Origin: Liolophura sinensis
Taxonomy: Eukaryota > Mollusca > Polyplacophora > Chitonida > Chitonidae
Reading direction: 5' to 3'
Assembly: GCF_032854445.1 (NCBI RefSeq)
Contig: NC_088298.1
Location: 24,201,295-24,265,294, forward strand
Length of the DNA: 64,000 nt
Shown here: one piece after another, positions 1-12,200 of the stretch
Layout: each line of letters opens with the position of its first letter
How positions within the stretch are numbered: position 1 is the stretch's first letter
Position numbers and translations under genes: made by a program
The notes under the pieces: generated by a model
Seen by the model: only the letters and a program-made list of their open reading frames with translations
Told to the model about the DNA's origin: nothing
Databases searched by the model: none

Positions 1-153
1 ACACTTTGTACCGATCAGCAACTATATGATACCACCCGGAGTACGGCCGGCATACACATGGAATAAAAGGATGTTAATATGAAATTAAAATCATTAGTAC
101 CAGTACCTAAAATTTTATGATAATTTTTTGTTGTTGTTTTTCTGTTTCTTCAG

Positions 154-286
154 AGGAAGATTACATATACTGGGTGACAGCAGCTCCAGAAAAATCTCCC
201 GGATCAAAAGAGATTAACAAAAAGGGAGACAATCATCAAAGATGGACTGAGTGGTGTGGAGGGACTGGCTGTTGATTGGATGGCAG
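154..286 (+). CDS. LRP1: LRP1 exon w1: propeller blade (frame-broken)
   Basis: Acceptor ttcttcag and donor gtaagc bound the exon. It encodes [14 protein letters not shown] and then [15 protein letters not shown], but these two halves lie in different frames. A G seems to be missing in TGGGTGACAGC (about 177) and one base near 213-222. Ends in phase 1 and joins w2 as G|GT. Confidence 0.8.
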
Positions 287-3200
287 GTAAGCAATCAAAA
301 TAGCTGTTGCTTGTAATACTGACCAATGAGAAGAATCATTTCCTTAATATTTCCCTTGAGAACCTTTGTAAGCTGTTCACCATTGAATGAATGAATGATT
401 ATGGCTTAACGCCACATCGGCAATATTTCAGCATATTGTGGCGAGTTCACCATGAGAACCCTTTTCAGTTGTGGGCAATAAGAAACCTTTTAAAGTGTAG
501 GTCAGTGAGAAATTTTACAAAGTGTTGACCGGTGAGAAATGTAACGTTTTGTCTGATGAAAAACTGAAAATGTTGAGCCGTCAGGAAACTTATAAAATGC
601 TGCTCAAAGAAAAACCTTTGTTGACAAATAGGAAATGTTATTAAATGAAGACGAAAAAGAAAACACTGTAACTAAGAATTTTCATCTTTTTTATGGTCTC
701 AGGTAACATCTACTGGACAGATCATGGTTTACACACGATTGAAGTGGCGCGACTCAATGGCTCCAGTAGATACGTCCTTCTCCATGGCAACATGGACAAA
801 CCCCGTTCCATTGTTGTCCTATCCAGCTAAAGGGTAAGGCAAACGCATTTTGAAGTGACAGAAAAAAAAACAGTTGTTTTCGTTTATGTATAAGGATTAG
901 TTCTCAGACGCTGCAATGGCCCTGCCACCATTTCAGGTATTTCAGTGGCAGGGTTGGCACAGTCACGAAAAAAAAAATAATGATTATGTGACCAGTAAAT
1001 GAATTGTGAACCAAAAAAATCAGTAGGACTGATAAACTTATACCTTTTGTGAAGCCCTGAAATTGGTCAATACAATTAATGTAGTTTTGTCTTCAGAATC
1101 AAATTAAAACTACGTAAATTGCGCTGAAAGGTAGCTCTTTCAAATGCGAACAGGTTGAGGAATCAGGGTAGATGGACTGGCTATGTGAACAACTGTGTAT
1201 TCCTCTTACATTTACATGAGTAGTGGCTAAAATGAGGAGACCAGATGTCCGAAAAATCACAACTAATCCAGTCTAATGGTGAAACATGGCGTCACACAGC
1301 TGGTGTGAGATTTTGTTTGTTTTGTAAAGGGCTTCGTAATATAAGTGAAATATTCTTGATGACACGTTAAACACCAGTCAAATAAGTAAATAGATCATGA
1401 CTTAAGGTGAAACATATATTATTGTCAGATTTGGTCGTAAGAAATGATAGAATATCGTAATGAATTAAGCAACAGTAGAATTATGTTCTCATCGGGACTG
1501 ACATTAGAGTGAAGTAAGCAATCAGGACACTCAGTCAATCGGCCAAGTACTGTATAATGGGTGTTTTGTCCGCTGTCTTCGTCATGGTACTTCAGCGGAG
1601 ACAGCATTTTAGCGGCATGGGACTGGCCGTGCCACAAGAAGACGCATTATGTGTTCACACAACTCATCGTCCTATGACTGAAGAATTGTTAAGTCAGACA
1701 AAGTGTAAGGAGACATACATACATGCCAGATATGATGGGAAAATTGTCCCAGTGTGAAATAGTCATCTTTGGTCCGTTTGCACTGACCATGATGATAATT
1801 TATAGTTGTCAGCATTTTCACGTTATGTATGCAGGTTACACATGAAAAAGATTGTTAGTTGGTGGTTTTAACAATCTGTGTACCCCCGGTCCTCCCACCT
1901 GTGGAATAAGTGAAAAACTTTTGAGTACTGCAGTTCTCCAACTTTTTTTTGAATGTTTGCAAGGTGTTTATTCAAGCATATTATGAAGGCATTATTCTGT
2001 GTTGACTGATAAAAATTATACGTTTTGTCAAACCCTGGCAAGTCTAACCAATGTAGTGTTTGTCTCCAAAATTAAATTAAAGGTATGCATTAATTGAAAG
2101 TTGCTCATTAATATGTGCAAAAAAAGAGTTTGTAGTTAAAAAAAAATACAGCAATCAATAAACCTTATTTCTATCTGATTCATTTCAGTTACATGTTTTT
2201 GGGGCGAATTGGGGAACGGGGAAAATTGAACGTTCGCACCTGGACGGCTCTAATCGCACAGCCATTATTGAACAAGATATTCAGGCTCCAATGGTCTGAC
2301 TGTCGACTATGAGACGGAAACGCTGTACTGGTGTGACCAGCGCATGAACAAAATCGAAAGCTGCAGTCTGGATGGTGAAATCGCAAAATTCTGGTTACCA
2401 ATGTAACCGATTGTAAATCACTGACCTTGTTCCAGGAATTCATTTACTGGATTGATACGTAAGTCAATTTTTATTGTCGTAACAGAGACAAAAAGAAATC
2501 TTTAAACCTGTTTATTTTTCTAAGACAGGAGCTCAATTTCAGCTTTGTTTGAAATGAGGCTTTTATTTTCAGCAAAATAAAATGTAATATTCCTGTCGCC
2601 CATAAGTGTGTATATTTGTAATTTTTGTGTAAATTGAGGTGTGAAATACCCATGATACCTGTGGCCACAGGTTTAATTTATGGAATTTGATCCAATCAGA
2701 TGCTTTATTTTTCTTGCCATATCAGCTGTCAATTTACAGATATGACACTCTCTTCAAACAGACACCAATATGTCATTAGGTATTAGCCAGGTCAAGGGCT
2801 GTTTGCGAAAATAGGCGTGATGTCCAGTGGTGATAGCTGTCAGAACAAGTCTGCTGGAACAACACGATTGAAGGGCGCTAATCTGGAGCCGCCCTGTTCA
2901 CTGTTAACATCATTTTCGACTATTGACGGAAAATGTGCATGAAGCAGTTGAATTATTAGGAGATATAAATTATTTCAACCTCAAAAATTGAATCTTTCGT
3001 GTTTTTTGTTTTTTTTTAGCTTAATTTTGCATAAAACAATTATCCTCATTTAAAAGTTATTTTTCATGCTGTTAATATTGTTGTTGTTGACAGGACAGAC
3101 TTACAGGGCTCAATCAAGCGTGCAAACAAAATTGACGGCTCACAGATTACTGTAATGAGGCAAAACTTGGGGCAGGATATCAAAGATTTGAAAGTTTACG

Positions 3201-6200
3201 ATCTACAGAGGCAGAAAGGTAAATAATAGTGTTTGAAAGAGGCGGTATAATAGTGTGGGCAGGCTGCGATCATCAGGCCAGTCACAGAGCAGGTCACATG
3301 TTCAAATCCCAGTCTTGCTGTTTCTGACTGTGGTTTAAAGTCAAGAGGTTAGTTATTATGAAAATCAAGCTAAAAATGGTTTGTTTGTGTCATTAAAAAA
3401 ACTTTCCAAATTATTTCACTACACCCCGTAGTTCTCTCAGAGTGTTTCAAAACATTGGTTGCAGGGGTGGTTGAAAAATGAGTGTATATGGAACTGGAGA
3501 AACTTTGTCATGTGAAACGCTGTAACTTGTCAATATTGTGGGTAGTTTGGAAAATTTGACAGTTTTTGTCCCATACCGACTCAGAAAATGATTTGCAGAC
3601 TGGCTTTAAGTCAGGTGGTTTGTCAGGTTTTCACAGAACACTCCAGTTTCTGACCACCCTTATGTAAGTGAGAAATTGTAGAGTCTGATGTACACATTAA
3701 TCAATCAATCAATCAATCAATCAATCTATCGATCTTTTGACAGGGTCCAATGCCTGCTCCGATACAAATGGATGGTGCGCAGAGCTGTGCTTGTACCGTG
3801 GCAGTGGCACCAGAACCTGCGCGTGCGCTTACGGGAAACTTGACAAGGACGGTAAATCCTGTAAAGGTGAGACTGTTCAAAGTTTAGTCTTCACGCCTTT
3901 ATAAGAGGTTGTGCCAGAGATTTTTGGCAAAAAAATATAAATTCACTAATTAAATCAAATTTTCTATGTTTACCAAAACTGGCTCAAATTATTGCATTTG
4001 AGGAAGTATCACCTTCGTACATGTACTATTTATAGTGTGATAATGATTCTAAATTTCGAAAAGTTATGATGTGACCTGCTTCATAAATTTTAGGAACAAT
4101 TTCGAACACTAACCTGTGATAATTTGTGAAAAGTAATTTTTTGGTCCTATTCTAAAATATTAGTAAAAATTCAGTTGGATTTTTTGCCAAAAATCTCTGG
4201 TATACCCTCTTTAGATTCCCTTGACTAAAAGTGTAAAGCAGTGAGGTTTGCCATGTCATAACCCATCATGCTTTACCCTATGTGTTAAAGTTGGAGAAGA
4301 CCTGCCATGGGCTACCATAGAGAATGGTCATTCACTTCCCTGTTTATTTATAGCCTTGAGGTCCAGAGTGCTCTAATGGTAGAATTTTTTTCATTTTCCA
4401 GTTAAAAATGAGTTTTACAACACTTCATGCAAGTGGTGCAACTTTAATATTTTTTTAATCTACCTGAACAATTTAATTGTAAGAGTTACAATTGATTGTA
4501 GCTATGATCTCCTTTACAAGAGGGGGCTTTGAACTTTTATCCTCTATCAGGTCCTGTGTGGAGTTATTTTATAATTCAGTTCTGTGACTTTTGACTTTCA
4601 GAGTTTGATGCCTTCCTCCTCTTCTCCAAGGTCGTTAGCATTGAGAGCGTCAGAGTGTCAAAAGAAGTCAACCCGAACGCTCCTATCCCCAAAATAGAGA
4701 ACGCCACGAATATGAGGAATGTGATCGGCCTGGCGTACGACTACAAGAAAAAGCTGGTGTTTTTCAGCGATATTCAGCGTGGAGACATCCAGCAAGTTAA
4801 CTTTGACGGCAGCAATTTTACAGTTCTTAGTAAAAGTAAGCGTGTTGAAAGGTTTAAAAAGTTTTGATTAATCATTAGCACTGTGGTAAATTTATGCATG
4901 AGTGCAATTATCCTATTCTTTGTAGTGATACTGCGTCTCCCTTTTTGTATGTGTGTGTCTCTTAAGCAGCCATTAACTCCTCTACCTTGGTAGGCATTAA
5001 ATAGTCTGGTAAAAATTCTATAGAATCCTCAGTAGAATGTGGTAAGTTAACAGTGTTAAAATAAAAATTACAAAAAAAACCAGCATAGAATTGTGTGGCG
5101 TTATATTTTTTCTTGGGTGCATTGCTTATCTCCCTTGCGTTTTACTCCTCCAGGGGTGGGCAGTGCGGAGGGTCTGGCCTATGATCAACACACTCAGTAT
5201 CTGTACTGGTCCAGCTATTCCGAATCATCGATCGAAAGGTTGAAAGTTGACGGAGGCTCTGAGAAGGAGCGTGTCGTAAAGCTGCGCTCTGAGGACCATC
5301 CTCGCGCCATTGTGATTAACAGTTGTGGATCGTCCATGGGGTAGGGGAAATAACTCTTGACACTTCTCATGCCTTATAGGTGTTTACTGTATATTTATGA
5401 TCGTCTAACTACCCCCAATTAACTTCAGAAAGTAATGTGCTATGGCAAGTCCATCAAGTGATGCAGGTGATTCAATGTTTATTTAAACCATTGCAGAAAA
5501 TGCTTTTAATAAAAGCAAAATATTGAGTCATGAATCGTTCCAGATTGGTTTAGATTTTTTGGGTTGTGAAATTTTGGGCTGTGAAATGCAGAAAATGTCT
5601 TCAGTTGTGAATGTTCACAGTTTGCTTTGAACTTAGGTACCAAATGTACAGTTGCCATTTATGTCCATTAAAAATGTTATACTCGGTTATCTGATAGTGA
5701 ATTACCATACCCATAGTTAACATTTATGTCCATTAAAAATGTTACCTTTGTTGCTTTGCAGTGAGTGACTGTACATCTAGCTATTGTTAAAATTTATGTC
5801 CTTGAAGAATTTTATACTCAGTTATTGAATAATGAATCATCAAACATATACCTATAGTTGAAATTTATGTGCCTGTAGAATGTTACTCACTGAGTAACTT
5901 ACTTACAGTAAGTTACAGTAACTTACTTACAGTAATTTACAGTAACTTACTTACAGTAAGTTACAGTAACTTACTGTACCAGTAGTTAAAATTCATGTCC
6001 ATTAAGAATTTTTTTTCTCACTTACCTAATAGTGACTTTGCAATCATTGTCAAGTAATACATCAAGCAGGTATATTTCCCAACACTGATAAATTGATACC
6101 AGTGAAAATACTGGCTCAAGTGAGACTTGAACTCACAGCTTAGGGTGTCCAGTCCCACCACTCTACCAACAGAGCTGTGAGTCATGAGTTCAAATCTCAC

Positions 6201-9200
6201 TCGAACTTGTGTTTTCACTGGTGTCGATTTATCGGCAGTGGAAATTTTACCTACATGTACTTAATAGTGAGTGCATTACCATGCCCGTAGTTAACATTTG
6301 TGTTCATTAACAGTGTTACACACGTTTGCTTTGCAGCCAGTTGTTTTGGACAAATTGGAATGATCGTTTCCCAAGCATTGAGCGCTCTTACATTCGTTAA
6401 CATTTGTGTCCATTAACAGTGTTACACACGTTTGCTTTGCAGCCAGTTGTTTTGGACAAATTGGAATGATCGTTTCCCAAGCATTGAGCGCTCTTACATT
6501 CGTTAACATTTGTGTCCATTAACAGTGTTACACACGTTTGCTTTGCAGCCAGTTGTTTTGGACAAATTGGAATGATCGTTTCCCAAGCATTGAGCGCTCT
6601 TACATTCGTTAACATTTGTGTCCATTAACAGTGTTACACACGTTTGCTTTGCAGCCAGTCGTTTTGGACAAATTGGAATGATCGTTTCCCAAGCATTGAG
6701 CGTTCTTACATTCGTTAACATTTATGTCCATTAACAGCGTTACACACGTTTGCTTTGCAGCCAGTTGTTTTGGACAAATTGGAATGATCGTTTCCCAAGC
6801 ATCCAGCGTTCATACATGGATGGGACGAACATCAGGAACATCATCACCACGGACATTCGCACCCCAAACGGACTGACCATTGACCACAGAGCTCAGTCGC
6901 TGTACTGGTCAGACGCTAGACTGGACAAGATCGAACGCTGCGATTTCAATGGCATGAATAGAGTGGTGAGTGTATTTCTAGCAGAAATCTGAAAGGATTT
7001 TTTCATATTTTTTTTTTTTATATTTTAATGACCCCTCTAGTTTATGCATATTTCTGAAGTAGTTGGAAATGATGTCATTGATTAACATACTGCGGATGCC
7101 ATTGACGTCACACAGTAGAAACATACTGGGGACGCCATTGACGTCATACAGTAGGAACATACTGGTGAAGCCATTGACGTCATACAGTAGGAACATACTG
7201 GGGATGCCATTGACGTCACACAGTAGAAACATACTGGGAACGCCATCGACGTCACACAGTAGGAACATACTGGGGACGCCATTGACGTCACACAGAAGGA
7301 ACATACTGGGGACGCCATTGACGTCACACAGTAGGAACATACTGGGAACGCCACTAACGTCACACAGTAGGAACATACTGGAGACGCCATTGACGTCACA
7401 CAGTAGAAACATACTGGGGACGCCATTGACGTCACACAGAAGGAACATACTGGGGACGCCATTGACGTCACACAGTAAGAACATACTGGGAACGCCATTG
7501 ACGTCACACAGTAGGAACATACTGGGAACGCCACTAACGTCACACAGTAGGAACATACTGGAGACGCCATTGACGTCACACAGTGGAAACATACTGGGGA
7601 CGCCATTTACGTCACACAGTAGAAACATACTGGGGACGCCATTGACGTCACACAGAAGGAACATACTGGGGAAGCCATTGACGTCACACAGTAGGAACAT
7701 ACCGAAGACGCCATTGACGTCACACAATAGGAACGTACTGGGGACACCATTGACGTCACACAGGAGGAACATACTGGAGATGCCATTGACGTCACACAGA
7801 AGGAACATACTGGGGACGCCATTGACGTCACACAGTAGGAACATACTGGTGAAGCCATTGACGTCACACAGTAGGAACATACTGGGAACGCCATTGACGT
7901 CACACAGTAGAAACATACTGGGGACGCCATTGACGTCACACAGTAGAAACATACTGGGGAAGCAATTGACATCACACAGTAGAAACATACTGGGGACGCC
8001 ATTGACGTCACACAGTAGGAACATACTGGGGACGTCATTGACGTCACACAGTAGAAACATACTGGGGACGCCATTGACATCACACAGTAGAAACATACTG
8101 GGGACGCCATTGACGTCACACAGTAGGAACATACTGGGGATGCCATTGACGTCACACAGTAGGAACATATTGGGAACGCCATTGACGTCACACAATAGGA
8201 ACATACTGGGGATGCCATTGACGTCACACAGTAGGAACATACTGGGGATGCCATTGACGTCACACAGTAGGAACATACTGGGGATGCCATTGACGTCACA
8301 CAGTAGAAACATACTGGGGACGCCATTGACGTCACACAGTAGGAACATACTGGGGACGCCATTGACGTCACACAGTAGAAACATACTGGTGACGCCATTG
8401 ACGTCACACAGTAGAAACATACTGGGGACGCCATTGACGTCACACAATACTGGGGACACCATTGACGTCACACAGTAGGAACATACTGGGGAAGCCATTG
8501 ACGTCACACAGAAGGAACATACTGGGAACGCCATTGACGTCACACAGTAGGAACATTCTGGGGACGGCATTGACGTCACACAGTAGGAACATACTGGGCA
8601 CACCATTCACATCATTGACATCACACAGTAGGAACATACTGGGAACGCCTGAACAAAAAAATTCATCTCATTTGTGGGACAATGCGGACTGTCCCAGCAA
8701 TTTTTCCTCGTGAACTTGATTAGAAAACCTTAAAAAATAATAGGAAAATCATAAAAACATATAGCATCTAGCTCGGACAAAAGGATAAAGTCATATTTTC
8801 GGTTTTATTTTTTTTTTCCAGTTTTTGTATTTTTTAGTGTTGGAGCACTAGTGAAACACAAAGTAAAATTAGTGTTGCCTGTAAGATAAAATCTGTGTAC
8901 AGTATACATGTAGCTGCGTAAACTGAAACAAGTCAGAAGATTTGCAGATTGATATATAATGAGGAAAATAATTTCCAAATAGAAATGCAGGATTACTCTG
9001 GGCTTTGCTCTAAATTCTTCCCATAAAGGTATCAGTATTATACTGGTGAAAAAAAAAATCATGATTTCAATTTGAAATACAATGACATAAATAAACAAAC
9101 AAAAAACCATACATCCACCATTCTTGTATTAAAGCTTGGTTTGTATGTTGCTAAGGTTATTCTGACGTCCATTCCACAACACTCGTTTGGCCTCGCTGTC

Positions 9201-12200
9201 TACGGAGATTTTATTTTCTGGACGGATTGGGTTCTGCGTGCCGTCTTGAGAGCAAACAAATTTGACGGCTCCGGAATTACACACCTTCGAAAAGGGACAC
9301 AGCGGCAGCCAATGTCCATCATTGCTGTGGGAGAAGATGTGAACAACTGTAAGTTTGATTATTTATTTTATGTATTTAATTGTTTTTTTTATGCCATACT
9401 CAAGAATATTTTACTTATCTCTCAGTACTGTTACACCCTTGGTGATACTAAGGGGTCAACGAAGCTAGATTGGCCGTTATGATTCTGTCATTCATTGAAG
9501 TGCACCGGTAGCTTTTCAAATACACGTGGTTTGCTCTCTGCACTGTTTTTCTTTTTTACCTGTAAAAGTGAAAATCCTTGGGTACAGCACTACACAACAG
9601 TGAGATTAGCAAATGTACTGTCTTCCTGCTAATGCTTTTTAACCAACTGTAGTGGGAATGTTTCGAAATTTGATTTACAAAGGATATACAATGTGTGCCC
9701 CATTATATCTGTTTTATGAAACGAGTGGTGTAATTTTCATTTGGTCTGAGCCTTTGACGAAGAACAAAGGAAAATTAATTCAGGAGTGCATATCCTATTT
9801 ATCCCATAATTTATTTTGAACGGATTTAGGTGGTTGATAGAGGAGACAGTGTTTGTTTGTTTTGACATGTATGTAAATGAGATGCGTACTGATATCGTTA
9901 TATGTAAAACGGTTTGAGCCGAATCACACATTGTACTGAATATATCTAGAAAACATTGAGGAAATCTGTGAGTTCTGCGAAGAGAAAGCATAACTAGTTC
10001 ATCTGCTATTGTACTGATGTACTTAAAGTGGTTAGCAATCACGGTCTCATCACAAATGTCACCACCATTTATATTGAAGATTTGCCGCTTACTTGCGTTT
10101 TTCATTTCGACACAGTAATTCATTAATAATTTTCCAGGTCTTTTTTATGTCTTGCTTTTCTTTGTTACAAGGAATTGTTTCCTTGTAAGATGAAGCAGAC
10201 TATTAACTTTATTTCGATAAGTTCTAAATTGCTGACGACTATGACTTGTCCTGTGTCCTGAGGTGTTGTCTGTATAGACTTTTTTTTCTCGTGGATTGAT
10301 ACCAGTAAGGCACGAGAAATCCAAGGTGTAATTATGGTTATTTTGTAGTCATGGTTGTTACTGGAAAACATCTGTCGTATATTGAAGCAAATTGATACGA
10401 AACGTTAGATAGTGCCGAATTTCTATCTTGATTAGTTTGTATATTATCCCAGTTTTTAGCTCTAATGATCTAAAACATCACTGGGGTTATTTCGCTGACA
10501 CAAGGAAATTATGGGATAAATTAATGTTTTTCGCCGTACTCAAGAATGTTTCACTTATACAACGGCAGAGCCCGGGGAAAGCCCATCACAGTCTGCAGGT
10601 TGCTGGAAGACCTTCCCAATTGCTTGCGAGTTTTGAGGTGTATATTTCTGCATTCATTATCTTACCGGCTTTCAATTTCGCTTTCAGGCCACACTAACCC
10701 ATGCCACAACAACATCTTGGGATGCCAGTATAACTGCACAGTGGATGTTTTGGGGCATGCCAGCTGTACTTGCCCACTCGGTCAGATCCTCCTAGCCGAC
10801 AAGAGATCCTGCTCAAGTACATTCCCAGAATACTGTTTTTTTTTTAAATTTTGTATTTATTATTTTCTCGCTATTCATGTAGTTTACTTGATTACTATTG
10901 AAACTGTAAACCTTTTTTAACCTTTTTCAGTCACTAAATCATTTTTTTCAGTGGAATTTATGCACACAGTTAATATGAAAAGAACTTACAGGTGACCAGT
11001 GTTTAAAACTGTATTTTATTATGCTTATTACTTTTAAATGCAAACTGCTCACCTAAATATTTCAAATTTGGTAGAAAAGGAAGACATTTTTTTTAAATTA
11101 GAGTTGAATTGGTTTTCACAATTTTTGTTTTTTTCAGTCTTACCACAAGACCACCATACTTTTCTGTTCTATGAAAGACACTGACAAAAATTTCTTTTTC
11201 TCTGAATGTTACCTGGAATCTTTTGTCAGTGCTTGAAATTTACATGTAAATAAAAAGAGCATTTATTTCAGTGAATTTTATTAACGTGAATAGGATAAAT
11301 TTGTGTTTTTAATCATTTCTGTTACGAACGTAATATTTTGTCACCTTTTATATTAGCTTCTACAAGTACATTTTTCCTACTGTCATTTTTGTTTTCTTCT
11401 TTACCAGCTGTGCGAAGAGGACCAGTTTGTTTGTGGGACTGGGCTGTGTATACCATACCTCTTGACCTGTAACAACATTACCAACTGCCCGAACAAATCA
11501 GACGAGAACGAAGATTTCTGCAGTAAGCTCAGTCCCCGTTATACCAGTGTGTGTGATTGAAAGAGTACCTCAAACATATGATTGTTATTTGATTTCAAGC
11601 AGTGTGGGATGAGGCATTGGGACATAAAAATGGCCTGGAAATAAGATTTCCTTTTAGGCCTGCAGTTTGACATCACCAGTGCTAGCTGTCAAAACAATTC
11701 TGTGAGAGGAAGAGTTTGGACTGGTCCCACATTCACCTTTTTCTTGTGAAATGTGGAAATGATAGCCCATGTCTTGTGAGTTATCATTTCAACCTCTCAC
11801 TCGAGCAATATTTGTGGTATTCATCCTTTTCTGTCCCAATATACTCTGCAACAATTTCTTTTGTTCTTTCCAGAGTCAAGAAATTGTCCGTCACAGTATT
11901 TTACCTGTGCCAACAGGCGTTGCATGGAAGAAGAGAAACGCTGTGACAACGTGAATGATTGTGGAGATGCCAGCGATGAATGCGGTTGCCAGAGTGAAGA
12001 GTTCCGATGTGACAATGGGAATCTGCATCAAAGAGATTGTACCGCTGTGACAGAGATATTGACTGTATCGATAATTCAGATGAAGTGGGCTGCAGTAAGT
12101 TGATCGTATGGCTGGGTCAGATTTGTTTGACTGTGCTGGTAACTGGGATGAAGTGGGCTGCAGTAAGTTGATCGTATGGCTGGGTCAGATTGTTTGACTG

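Noticed and set aside
1-153. Possible exon at the left edge
   Set aside because: No open frame with LRP1 similarity; it reads as the end of an intron before w1.
6331-6720. Four additional real exons (mutually exclusive cassette)
   Set aside because: No donor follows the copied exon part, and an in-frame TAA appears after about 20 codons, so they are decoy acceptors rather than exons.
6978-8606. 542-residue open frame on the minus strand and 471 residues on the plus strand
   Set aside because: Both are products of the 36-bp minisatellite, whose length is a multiple of 3 and which lacks stops. Several frames are open at once and it lies inside an LRP1 intron.
7073-8648. CRISPR-like array
   Set aside because: Repeats are contiguous with no unique spacers, no cas genes, and the context is a eukaryotic intron. 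The same holds for all other arrays here.
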